Positions 1 to 6,835 of a DNA stretch of 18,680 nt are shown piece by piece. The notes under the pieces are model-generated. The model was given only the letters and a program-made list of their open reading frames with translations, made no database searches and was not told the origin of the DNA. Numbering within the stretch: position 1 is the stretch's first letter; each line of letters opens with the position of its first letter. The position numbers were made by a program, and so were the translations under genes. This stretch comes from JAZGER01 sp036480335 (GTDB taxonomy: Bacteria > Pseudomonadota > Gammaproteobacteria > DSM-19610): positions 1 to 18,680 of the forward strand of contig JAZGGH010000009.1 of NCBI GenBank assembly GCA_036480335.1, read 5' to 3'.

Positions 1-96
1 ACGCCATTTATTCATTTCTTTGTGAATATTTTCGATGCTGGTCAGTGTTGAATGATCAACAGATGAGGTCTCTGTTGGTTTGGACTGTATTCTCAT
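1..96 (-). CDS. Partial unidentified protein, N-terminus only
   Basis: A minus-strand frame opens with ATG at 96-94 and runs without a stop to the left edge, giving 32 codons (starts MRIQSKPTETSSVDHSTL). A very strong ribosome binding site (AGGAGGAG) lies about 3-8 nt upstream, at roughly 98-108, which is the main reason to accept this as a real gene start. The visible peptide is polar, with no signal peptide or membrane segment. I do not recognise a family from so short a piece. The rest of the gene lies outside the window. Confidence 0.6.
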   Translation of the reverse strand, partial: MRIQSKPTETSSVDHSTLTSIENIHKEMNKWR

Positions 97-134
97 GGCT
101 CCTCCTGATGACAGTATCCACAGTATATTTATAG

Positions 135-236
135 ATGGAAAAGTTGCAGATATTATTTGTCAGTGTAGGTTCTAACGAGTTCCCGCATAAACATATTGAG
201 ATTGATAGTTTAGTGAAATCAGGAACCCTTGATTAA
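135..236 (+). pseudogene. Fragment resembling the start of an Alg13/PssE-like GlcNAc transferase
   Basis: A 33-codon frame starts at ATG 135 and ends at TAA 234-236. It contains the segment QILFVSVGSNEFPHKHIEID, which resembles the first beta strand and loop of Alg13/PssE-type glycosyltransferase subunits (typically ILFVTVGT-x-FPFDRLI-x-x-IDELV). The family is normally about 150-170 residues, and no continuation is readable after the stop in any frame. No good ribosome binding site is visible. Inference: the 5' remnant of a dead gene. The match is short and could be chance. Confidence 0.25.
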
Positions 237-672
237 TTCTGGGCCGAGCGAGCAATCTGTATTCAATATACGAGTTCATAAATTAATCAAGACCTTGTGG
301 CAAGGTATATGAGTGGCAGTGTGTTTGTCATTGATGAATGTCAATAAACTGGATATTTTTAATGGTTTAGTCAATGCCAGAGACAGAAGACGGTACTGAT
401 TCGGCAGAAAAATTATCCTTTTTATACAGTCTGTTATAAACAAAGGTATCACTGGGTCGATGAAAATATTGTAAGAAGTTAGTGAAGATGACAATTATGC
501 TAGTTACTCAAGGATGATGGAAAATGCGTCCAGAGTATTTGAGGAAGAGCCAAACAAATTAAACATTGCAGATATTGCAGGGCTTACTCGTCTTGCTATT
601 CGTCTGGATTTAATGGCACCCTGAACTGCGAGTATTTACGCAGCGATTAGTCATTCCAAATGAACGGTTTAG

Positions 673-686
673 TTGATATTCATCAA
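673..686. promoter_or_regulatory. Perfect FNR/Anr/Dnr-type box ahead of the radical SAM operon
   Basis: TTGAT-attc-ATCAA matches the FNR-family consensus TTGAT-N4-ATCAA at all ten positions. A good -10 hexamer, TATATT, lies at 708-713, putting the inferred transcription start near 720 and the box centre (679.5) at about -41, the classical position for class II activation. The only downstream gene is the radical SAM gene at 741. Which family member (FNR, Anr, Dnr, NnrR) binds cannot be told from the site. Confidence 0.75.
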
Positions 687-707
687 AATCGATTTTAATC
701 CTCAGCG

Positions 708-713
708 TATATT
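708..713 (+). promoter_or_regulatory. -10 element TATATT of the radical SAM operon
   Basis: TATATT matches the sigma70 -10 consensus at five of six positions and lies 28-34 bp from the centre of the perfect FNR box, as expected where FNR replaces a -35 element. The predicted start near 720 leaves a leader of about 20 nt before the TTG start codon at 741. Confidence 0.55.
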
Positions 714-740
714 AAAAAAGAGTGTTTTACTGGATCAAAA

Positions 741-1355
741 TTGAATAACCCACCTGAACAGACAATAACCTATAGCATACGAGACAGTCTCTACCTGAAT
801 GTATGTGATCGCTGCACATTGGCGTGCGGTTTCTGTCCAAAATACAGGGATAACGATGTCCATGTATATGAATACAATCTGGGTCTTGAAACATTACCAT
901 CGGCAGAAGAGATCATAGCCGAAATTGATGATCCAGCTATGTATGAACAGGTTGTATTTTGCGGCTTTGGTGAGCCAACCTTGCGTTTGGCTGTCGTTCT
1001 GCAAGTCGCCAGGTTTGTTAAGGAAAATAATGGTTTTGTCCGCTTAAACACAGATGGATTGGCTAATCGTTTCCATAAACGTAATGTGTTACCAGAGATG
1101 CAGGGCCGTATTGATGCTATATCTGTATCGATGAATGCACAGAATGAGGCTGTTTATAATATGCATTGTCACCCGGCAATGAAAGGATCTTTTGATGCCA
1201 TGCTGTCATTTCTAAAAGCTGCGTCGGACTATATTCCACAGGTGACGGCGACTGCCATCAATGGGCTGGAAGGCGTTGATATTGACGCCTGTGAAAAACT
1301 GGCCAAAGCCTGCGGTGTTGAATTCAGGCGTCGCGAACTGGATGTGGTTGGATGA
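741..1355 (+). CDS. Radical SAM protein, TatD-associated type
   Basis: This 204-residue protein carries a radical SAM cluster motif near its N-terminus: C25-x3-C29-x2-C32 within VCDRCTLACGFCPKY binds a [4Fe-4S] cluster that cleaves S-adenosylmethionine. The strand-2 motif GFGEPTLRL follows at 75-83. Short length, the N-terminal SLYLNVCDRC pattern and overall layout match the small radical SAM family usually linked to tatD, whose substrate is unknown. The frame is closed by TAA at 696-698 and has no ATG before the motif, so TTG at 741 is the likely start. The mapped promoter (start near 720) supports this. The stop overlaps the next gene by four bases (ATGA), implying translational coupling. 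No tatD is in the window. Family assignment is good; the reaction is not known. Confidence 0.85.
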   Translation: MNNPPEQTITYSIRDSLYLNVCDRCTLACGFCPKYRDNDVHVYEYNLGLETLPSAEEIIAEIDDPAMYEQVVFCGFGEPTLRLAVVLQVARFVKENNGFVRLNTDGLANRFHKRNVLPEMQGRIDAISVSMNAQNEAVYNMHCHPAMKGSFDAMLSFLKAASDYIPQVTATAINGLEGVDIDACEKLAKACGVEFRRRELDVVG

Positions 1356-2248
1356 ATACAAAACTGGAAAACCCGTTTGATCTGGATAATAGTGCAGCTT
1401 ATGAACACTGGCGAGATCATAAGTTAAAAGACTATCCGGTGGATGTTGATAATCTGGTGGTTGAAACAGGTGATCCTCGTCGGCTGTCGGTCAGTGAACA
1501 TAAAGCGATTCAGGATCTTTGCCAGAAAACAAACATGGCAATTTATGCAGGTAATACATCATCGGATCCCGACAAGGAGATTCCGAGGATATTCGGCGCG
1601 TCTTTTGGTCTGACCCATCTAGATCGCAATATGGGAGCAGATGATGATGGTATCACCTCCCTTCAGGTTCGCGACGGTGAGTGGCGGCAGACATATATTC
1701 CTTACACCAACCGCCCCATTCACTGGCATACCGATGGTTATTACAATACACGCGCACAACAGATCCAGGGATTGATATTGCATTGTGTGTCGACTGCTGC
1801 TCAAGGAGGAGAAAATGCATTGCTTGACCCTGAGATTGCCTATATTCATTTGCGCGATAAAAACCCTGAGTATATTCGTGCTCTGATGGCAGCGAATGCC
1901 ATGATCATTCCAGCGAATATCAATAATGGTGAAGAGATTCGACCAGCGCGTAGTGGGCCGGTCTTTTCTATTGTGAATGGGGGTGTGAATGACGCTGCCC
2001 TGCATATGCGTTATACCGCACGCACCCGGAGCATTGAATGGCAGGAGGATGCTGTGACGCAGGCTGCCATCCAGGCACTGCAGGATTTTCTGGCGTCGGA
2101 TTCAGCCTATATTTTTCGTGCCACGTTACAACCCGGTCAGGGGTTGATCTGTAACAATGTTCTGCATGACCGTTCTGGCTTTGAAGATAACGCAAGGCAA
2201 CCACGATGCCTGTACCGCCTGCGTTATTATCAACGTCTTTCAGATTGA
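1352..2248 (+). CDS. TauD/TfdA-like Fe(II)/2-oxoglutarate-dependent dioxygenase
   Basis: This 298-residue protein has the facial triad of Fe(II)/2OG dioxygenases: H126-x-D128 in RPIHWHTDGYY and a distal H272 in ICNNVLHDRSGF. R289 or R291 in the C-terminal YRLRYYQR is placed to hold 2-oxoglutarate. The fold order matches TauD/TfdA (HxD, GGENALLDP turn at 152-160, distal His, Arg). Such enzymes need O2 and hydroxylate a small substrate, which I cannot name here. The ATG lies inside the stop region of the radical SAM gene (ATGA overlap), so both proteins are probably made together and act in one process. No separate ribosome binding site of note is visible, which fits translational coupling. Confidence 0.85.
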   Translation: MNTKLENPFDLDNSAAYEHWRDHKLKDYPVDVDNLVVETGDPRRLSVSEHKAIQDLCQKTNMAIYAGNTSSDPDKEIPRIFGASFGLTHLDRNMGADDDGITSLQVRDGEWRQTYIPYTNRPIHWHTDGYYNTRAQQIQGLILHCVSTAAQGGENALLDPEIAYIHLRDKNPEYIRALMAANAMIIPANINNGEEIRPARSGPVFSIVNGGVNDAALHMRYTARTRSIEWQEDAVTQAAIQALQDFLASDSAYIFRATLQPGQGLICNNVLHDRSGFEDNARQPRCLYRLRYYQRLSD

Positions 2249-2314
2249 TCTGGCCAGAAGTTTATTAGGGCGCCTCTATTAATCGTCTTTTCGCCCGATT
2301 TCTAGGACCCTTCA

Positions 2315-2328
2315 TTGATATGAGTCAA
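2315..2328. promoter_or_regulatory. FNR-type box (9/10) ahead of the CBS gene
   Basis: TTGAT-atga-GTCAA differs from the TTGAT-N4-ATCAA consensus at one position. It lies 69 bp upstream of the CBS gene start. The best -10 candidate, TACAAT at 2362-2367, would put the box centre near -52, about one helical turn further than the class II position, so the promoter assignment is less secure than for the other boxes. Confidence 0.45.
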
Positions 2329-2396
2329 TATTTTTGCTGAATGATACAGCTTTTCACATGATACAATTCACGGCTAATTAAATCTGTGGAGTTGCA

Positions 2397-2834
2397 ATGA
2401 AAGTTTCAGACATTATGACAACCGCTGTTAAAACGGCTCAAATCGATACCCCAGTGAAAGAAATTGCCAATATCATGTGTCTGCACAAGATCAGTGGTTT
2501 GCCTATCGTTGATGAGGAAAATCACATTCTGGGTATTATTTCTGAAAAAGACCTGCTGAAAAAAATGTTTCCGGATATTGCTACGGTTGCAGATGAAGGT
2601 CGGCCAGATTTTGAAAACATGGAAAGTCAGTATGGCAATCTGTTGCAACTGCAGGCAGGAGACCTCATGACCAGGGCGGTTTCATCGGTGAGTCCGGATA
2701 TGCCAATTATGAAAGCGGCATCAATGATGTGCGTGAACCAGATTCGCCGTATCCCGGTTGCCGAAAATAACAAGCTGCTGGGTATTGTCAGTATTGGCGA
2801 TGTGCATAAAGCAATATTTAAGGCGAATTTTTAA
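2397..2834 (+). CDS. Two-CBS-domain protein
   Basis: A 145-residue soluble protein made of a Bateman pair: CBS1 about residues 7-60 (DIMTTAV, GLPIVDEENHILGIISEKDLL) and CBS2 about 90-143 (DLMTRAV, IRRIPVAENNKLLGIVSIGDV). Such modules bind adenine nucleotides or SAM and act as energy or ligand sensors, usually regulating a partner. No catalytic domain is attached, which is common for small bacterial CBS proteins. The loop of about 30 residues between the domains is normal. A GGAG sequence about 8 nt before ATG 2397 supports the start. The gene stands alone, with a likely FNR-type site upstream, so it may report metabolic state under low oxygen. The partner is unknown. Confidence 0.85.
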   Translation: MKVSDIMTTAVKTAQIDTPVKEIANIMCLHKISGLPIVDEENHILGIISEKDLLKKMFPDIATVADEGRPDFENMESQYGNLLQLQAGDLMTRAVSSVSPDMPIMKAASMMCVNQIRRIPVAENNKLLGIVSIGDVHKAIFKANF

Positions 2835-2859
2835 ATAGAGAATTCCTTATTACGCGTTT

Positions 2860-2887
2860 TTGTTCTCTTGCATAAATGCACTACAAT
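2860..2887 (+). promoter_or_regulatory. Candidate sigma70 promoter of ogt
   Basis: TTGTTC (2860-2865), a 16-bp spacer and TACAAT (2882-2887) form a reasonable promoter. It places the transcription start at about 2894, essentially at the second ATG of the ogt frame. If it is used, the protein would start at 2894 on a nearly leaderless message. Weak evidence, based on pattern only. Confidence 0.3.
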
Positions 2888-3412
2888 ACTGATATGCGCA
2901 TTATTAGTCGGACAATCAAAACGCCTATAGGCAACATGCTGGCAGCAACGACGCCGCAGGGTGTCTGTTTGTTTGAGTTTATGGATGTAGAAGAACGGCT
3001 TAAAAAACAACTTTCACGTTTGGAGAGAGTTTTTTCCGCTACTGTAAATTCTGGAAAACATGCATATCTTGATCAGCTAGAAACTGAGATGGCTGAATAT
3101 TTTTCGGGGAATCGAAAACAGTTTACTGTTTCTCTGGATTTCAGAGGGACAGATTTCCAGAAACGTTCATGGCTGGCGCTGCAGCAAATTCCTTATGGCG
3201 AGACGCGTTCCTACCAGCAGCAGGCCTGTGCAATTAATCATCCTAAAGCCGCACGGGCTGTTGCCAATGCCAATCATCATAACAAGCTGTCTGTGCTGAT
3301 TCCCTGCCACCGTGTGATTGCAAAAGATGGTAGCCTGGCTGGATATGGTGGTGAAGTCTGGCGTAAACAATTTTTGTTAGAGCTAGAGCAGGGTTGCAAT
3401 AGTGAGTGTTAG
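2876..3412 (+). CDS. ogt: Methylated-DNA--protein-cysteine methyltransferase
   Basis: Transfers the alkyl group from O6-alkylguanine (and O4-alkylthymine) in DNA to its own cysteine, a suicide repair reaction. The active site IPCHRVI is at 142-148 with acceptor C144. The helix-turn-helix and arginine-finger region FQKRSWLALQQIPYGETRSY (94-113), the PKAARAVANANHHN block (123-136) and the DGSLAGYGG loop (151-159) are all present. Residues 1-75 form the variable N-terminal domain of the Ogt class, so this is not an Ada fusion. Length (178 or 172 aa) is normal. Two starts are possible: ATG 2876, or ATG 2894, which gives MRIISRTIKTPIGN and fits the family N-terminus slightly better. The gene ends directly against the stop of the convergent glycosyltransferase gene. 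Confidence 0.92.
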   Translation: MHYNTDMRIISRTIKTPIGNMLAATTPQGVCLFEFMDVEERLKKQLSRLERVFSATVNSGKHAYLDQLETEMAEYFSGNRKQFTVSLDFRGTDFQKRSWLALQQIPYGETRSYQQQACAINHPKAARAVANANHHNKLSVLIPCHRVIAKDGSLAGYGGEVWRKQFLLELEQGCNSEC

Positions 3413-4321
3413 CTAGCTATTTACCAGTTTTGGTGTTCGATTCAGGACTTCCATCGCATCGTGACGTACATGGTTCTGGTTCATCTGTTCCTGAATCATG
3501 GCTTCAGTAACGCTACCATTTTCCAGGCATTCCTTGAGCAGACCAAAGAAAAACTGTTCCTGCTTCAGGTCCGGGTGGGGTTTGTACTGCCCCAGTAGCC
3601 CATATTCACCAAACAGGCGTCGCCGTGCCCGCATCAGCCAGCCAAAAGGTGGAAAGGCACGAAATGTTTCGGCCGGCCGCCAGTCAATGGGTAAACCGGC
3701 TTTCCAGGGCTGGGTTCTACGTCGTGTGTTATGCATCATTTTGGTGTTTGCATCGAGCCTGTCAAAGTCATTCCATTCATTTTCAAGAATCCCGATAGAG
3801 TCTCGTAGCTCATCACGCAGACAAATCCATGGCTGGTAGTCCTGCTCAAAGGTAAACATCCGGTTAAATTTTTCTTCGACATTCCAGTGTTTGAGTTTCT
3901 CATTGTCGAGCAGCATAACGCTACTGGCCAGGCAACGATCAACTATGCCCTTGGGCCCGGCACGGCGCCGGCACATGATGGCTTTGCTCTGCATATCACG
4001 CGACAACAGTTCCCAGACATCGCCAACAGCAAAAATATCCGGGTCGATCACCACAGACCTGCCCTGATAGTTCATCAGTTCAGGTGGCATAAAACGTAAT
4101 GGCGTGAATGATTGCAGGTCATCATTAAACCAGGGTCTTTTAACACCATCTCGAAGGTATAATTGTTTTTCGTGTTTCTGAAAGAATGGATAGTCTTTGT
4201 GATGAATGATCTTCACATCAAACTTGTCATTGTTTTCAGAATTTCTTCGCAGTGCATGTTCTGCAACCAGTGCACCCACAATCTGTTTGTGATTGGTGTG
4301 AATAAAGACACAATAGTCCAT
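3413..4321 (-). CDS. GT8-like glycosyltransferase, second copy of a tandem pair
   Basis: A 302-residue soluble protein. The core has GRSVVIDPDIFAVGDVWELL (88-106), with D93-x-D95 resembling the metal- and nucleotide-sugar-binding DxD of retaining GT-A enzymes. It is followed by an ASSVMLLDNEKLKHW strand (132-146, like the N-S-G-V-L strand of GT8) and a C-terminal H197 with QPWK at 204-207, resembling the GT8 H-x-n-KPW motif. No membrane segment or signal peptide. Its stop touches the ogt stop with no gap. Its ATG overlaps the stop of the upstream paralogue by one base (TGATG), so it is probably translated by coupling; no clear ribosome binding site is visible. About two thirds of positions appear identical or similar to the partner. 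Acceptor and sugar are unknown. Family placement is by motif only. Confidence 0.65.
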   Translation of the reverse strand: MDYCVFIHTNHKQIVGALVAEHALRRNSENNDKFDVKIIHHKDYPFFQKHEKQLYLRDGVKRPWFNDDLQSFTPLRFMPPELMNYQGRSVVIDPDIFAVGDVWELLSRDMQSKAIMCRRRAGPKGIVDRCLASSVMLLDNEKLKHWNVEEKFNRMFTFEQDYQPWICLRDELRDSIGILENEWNDFDRLDANTKMMHNTRRRTQPWKAGLPIDWRPAETFRAFPPFGWLMRARRRLFGEYGLLGQYKPHPDLKQEQFFFGLLKECLENGSVTEAMIQEQMNQNHVRHDAMEVLNRTPKLVNS

Positions 4322-5235
4322 CAGGCTGCTACCGGTTCGAGTGGAGGTGTCTTGTCCAGCACTTCAAAGGCATCATGGCGTACATGATTCTGCGCCATTT
4401 GTTCGCGAATCATGTCTTCGGTTACGGTGCCTTCATCAATACATTCTTTCAGTAAACCAAAAAATAGGTTCTGCTGATTTATGTCCGGGTGCTGCTTGTA
4501 GTGACCGAGCATGGCATATTCGCCAATATACTTGCGGCGAGCTTTCATGAGCCAGGCCAGCGGTGGAAAATAGGGGTATTTCTCGCGGGGTCTGAAATCT
4601 ACGGGTAAACCGGTTTTCCAGGGCTGGGTCTTGCGATGGGTAGTGTGCAATAGACGGGTTTCAGTGGTCAGTTTATCGAAATCGTTCCATTCATTTTCGA
4701 AAAAATCAATGCTCTCACGATCCTCCAGCTTGAGGCAGATCCAGTCCATGTAATCACGTTTAAATGCAAACATTTCTTTGAAATTTTCTTCGACTTTCCA
4801 ATGTGTCAGTTTGCTGTTGTCCAGTAACATGACACTGCTGGCAAGACATTTATCACGACGTCCTTTGGTGCCCCCACGCGGCCGGCACATGATCGCTTTG
4901 CCCTGCATATTGCGGTCGAGTAAATCCCAGACATCGGAAACAGCAAAAATATCAGGGTCAATAACGACTGATCGGCCTTCGTAGTTCATTAGTTCGGGTG
5001 GCATGAAGCGTAGTGGTGTGAATGATTGCAGGTCATTGTTGTACCAGGGGCGTTTCATACTATCACGCAGGTAGATTTTATCTTCATAGTCACTGAAGAA
5101 GGGGTGGTCTTTAAGCTGGATAAATTTAACATCAAATTTATCGTTGTGTTTTGAGTAGCGACGCAGAGAACGCTCGGCAACGTAGGCACCCACGATTTGT
5201 TTGTGATTGGTGTGGATATAGACGCAGTGTTTCAT
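4321..5235 (-). CDS. GT8-like glycosyltransferase, first copy of a tandem pair
   Basis: Paralogue of the gene at 3413-4321, with the same layout: CVYIHTNHKQIVGAYVAERSL at the N-terminus, GRSVVIDPDIFAVSDVWDLL with the DxD-like D-P-D, ASSVMLLDNSKLTHW, and HTTHRKTQPWK. I chose ATG at 5235-5233 (304 residues) because it aligns with the partner's N-terminus and has GAGG 7 nt upstream. ATG at 5238 is one codon longer. A further in-frame start at 5337 would add 34 residues with no counterpart in the paralogue and would cross the FNR box, so it is rejected. The gene leads a two-gene minus-strand operon, possibly controlled by the FNR box at 5296-5309. Substrate unknown. Confidence 0.65.
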   Translation of the reverse strand: MKHCVYIHTNHKQIVGAYVAERSLRRYSKHNDKFDVKFIQLKDHPFFSDYEDKIYLRDSMKRPWYNNDLQSFTPLRFMPPELMNYEGRSVVIDPDIFAVSDVWDLLDRNMQGKAIMCRPRGGTKGRRDKCLASSVMLLDNSKLTHWKVEENFKEMFAFKRDYMDWICLKLEDRESIDFFENEWNDFDKLTTETRLLHTTHRKTQPWKTGLPVDFRPREKYPYFPPLAWLMKARRKYIGEYAMLGHYKQHPDINQQNLFFGLLKECIDEGTVTEDMIREQMAQNHVRHDAFEVLDKTPPLEPVAA

Positions 5236-5295
5236 CATTAAACCTCGCAAGGTAATTTCACTATCGCATTCGAACAATTGCCCCTTGCCAATACT

Positions 5296-5309
5296 TTGAT
5301 GCAGATCAA
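5296..5309. promoter_or_regulatory. Perfect FNR/Anr/Dnr-type box between the GT pair and moeA
   Basis: TTGAT-gcag-ATCAA matches the consensus at ten of ten positions, and one flanking base pair on each side extends the palindrome. It lies in the 208-bp divergent region. Leftward, a -10-like TCGAAT (minus strand, 5273-5268) is at exact class II distance. Rightward, TGTCAT (5332-5337) is also at class II distance. Each matches the -10 consensus at four of six positions. The site could thus serve the glycosyltransferase pair, moeA, or both; the sequence does not decide. Confidence 0.7.
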
Positions 5310-5443
5310 ATACCCGCAATAAATGAATGGCTGTCATCGTATTTAGCGTTGAAAATCAGCGGGAGAATGACTTGTGAATTCTGTTAATGCAAGGTACCTT
5401 TCTGCTATGTTTTGCTGACAACATCTATGAAAGAGGATAAATA

Positions 5444-6700
5444 ATGGCCGGATGTGGGTGTGATGACAATAGAGATGTGCAACAGAGTTTGATGCCCGTT
5501 GATGAGGCATTGGCATTGTTACTGGATAACGCTATTCCAGTAACGGATATCGAGAAAACGGATTTACTCAATGCCCGCGGTAGAGTGCTTGCAGAAAATC
5601 TGGTGTCAGCAATCAATGTTCCACCAGCAGATAACAGTGCGATGGATGGTTACGCGGTTCGTAGCGAGAATTTAGCGGCAGCTGCAGTGGAAGTAAGTTT
5701 GCCGGTCAGTCAACGTATCTGCGCTGGAGACATCGGGCTGGCACTGGATGCCGGAACTGCGGCGCGAATATTCACAGGTGCAGCGATACCGCCTGAAGCC
5801 GATGCCGTTGTTATGCAGGAACATTGCAAGCTTCAGGGCGATAACGTCATGATTGTTGGCCCGGTGTCTGCCGGTACCAATGTGCGCAGGGCAGGAGAAG
5901 ATATCCGCTCGGGCGATACTATTCTTGTTGCGGGTAAAAGGCTTAAACCACAGGATTGTGGTCTGGCAGCTTCTGTGGGAATTGCCGAGATTGCTGTCTA
6001 TCGGCGTCTCAAGGTGGCTATTTTTTCTACCGGCAACGAATTGCGCGAGCCGGGTGAAAAACTGGTATCCGGTCAAATCTACAATTCAAATCGCTATACC
6101 ATGACCGGCTTGCTGCAAAATCTGGGTTGTGAGGTGATTGATCTGGGTATCATAGAAGACACTCTGGCAGCGACTCGCGATGCCATGCTCAAAGCTGCTG
6201 ATGTTGCTGATCTGGTTATGACCAGTGGCGGTGTATCCGTCGGTGAGGAAGATTACATTCGCATCGCACTGGAAGAGCTGGGCCAACTGGATATGTGGCG
6301 CATCAATATCAAGCCGGGCAAGCCACTGGCATTCGGTAAAATAGCTGAGACCCCGTTTCTGGGAATGCCAGGTAATCCGGTTTCCGTGTTCGCCACATTC
6401 TGTGTGTTTGCAAGACCCTACATACTGAAGCGTCAGGGTATGACAGATACAAAGGCGAACAGCTTTAGGGTGCCAGCCGGGTTTGAGTGGAAAAAAACCG
6501 GCAAGCGTTGTGAATATATTCGTGTACGGATGGAAACGGATAAATCAGGTTCTGCTACTCTGAGTCTGTTTCCGCATCAGGGTTCTGGCGTGCTGACATC
6601 CGCAAGCTGGGCAAACGGTCTGGCAATTATCCCGCCAGATACAATCATTGTCATCGGGGATCAGGTTGAATTCATTCCTTTTAGTGAGTTATTTGTGTGA
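5444..6700 (+). CDS. moeA: Molybdopterin molybdenumtransferase
   Basis: Inserts molybdate into adenylylated molybdopterin, the last step of basic molybdenum cofactor synthesis, needed by enzymes such as nitrate reductase. The 418-residue protein shows the family in order: domain I/II start with NVPPADNSAMDGYAVR (58-73); domain III, the MoCF-binding fold, with VAIFSTGNEL (191-200), GQIYNSNRYTM (210-220) and TSGGVSVGEEDYIR (260-273); KPGKPLAFG (290-298) and GMPGNPVSVF (307-316); and a C-terminal beta domain IV. The N-terminus has an unusual Cys pair (MAGCGC, C4 and C6). AGAGGA about 8 nt before ATG 5444 supports the start. A perfect FNR box about 140 bp upstream suggests anaerobic control. Other Mo-cofactor genes are not in the window. 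Confidence 0.95.
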   Translation: MAGCGCDDNRDVQQSLMPVDEALALLLDNAIPVTDIEKTDLLNARGRVLAENLVSAINVPPADNSAMDGYAVRSENLAAAAVEVSLPVSQRICAGDIGLALDAGTAARIFTGAAIPPEADAVVMQEHCKLQGDNVMIVGPVSAGTNVRRAGEDIRSGDTILVAGKRLKPQDCGLAASVGIAEIAVYRRLKVAIFSTGNELREPGEKLVSGQIYNSNRYTMTGLLQNLGCEVIDLGIIEDTLAATRDAMLKAADVADLVMTSGGVSVGEEDYIRIALEELGQLDMWRINIKPGKPLAFGKIAETPFLGMPGNPVSVFATFCVFARPYILKRQGMTDTKANSFRVPAGFEWKKTGKRCEYIRVRMETDKSGSATLSLFPHQGSGVLTSASWANGLAIIPPDTIIVIGDQVEFIPFSELFV

Positions 6701-6739
6701 CAGTAACAGGGTAAACTGTCCACAGGTTTACGGTTCTGA

Positions 6740-6753
6740 ATGATTTAGATCAA
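6740..6753. promoter_or_regulatory. FNR/Dnr-type box (9/10) of nnrS
   Basis: ATGAT-ttag-ATCAA differs from TTGAT-N4-ATCAA only at the first base. A -10-like TACCCT at 6777-6782 would give a start near 6789, with the box centre (6746.5) at about -42, the class II position. nnrS genes are commonly controlled by Dnr/NnrR-type NO-responsive members of this family, which fits. Confidence 0.65.
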
Positions 6754-6835
6754 GGCGTGTTTTGCAGGCAATCGCATACCCTTATGACCTTAGAAAAATC
6801 ATTTTCGGATGAGTAATTATCGGAGTATTTCCTGC

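Larger units (their letters stand above)
97..698. other. Gene-poor stretch with decayed coding sequence
   Basis: About 600 bp without an intact gene. All frames are broken by stops, but short fragments look like former protein: 135-236 (see separate entry), and 514-624 (a 36-codon frame beginning MMENASRVFEEEPNKLNI) that continues after a frame change near 620 as HPELRVFTQRLVIPNERF. I could not assign the second fragment to a family. A 9/10 FNR-like palindrome (TTGAT-gaat-GTCAA) sits at 331-344 with no gene directly downstream. The 3' end holds the promoter of the radical SAM operon. Confidence 0.5.

Noticed and set aside
5236..5337. N-terminal extension of the first glycosyltransferase to an upstream ATG at 5337
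   Set aside because: The extra 34 residues have no counterpart in the paralogue, and the stretch covers the perfect FNR box. A ribosome binding site supports the start at 5235.
6709..6735. Inverted repeat GTAAAC/GTTTAC after moeA as a terminator
   Set aside because: Arms of only 6 bp with no T-tract after them.
6809..6835. Longer nnrS start at ATG 6809
   Set aside because: No ribosome binding site and nine polar residues not typical of the family. CGGAG precedes ATG 6836.
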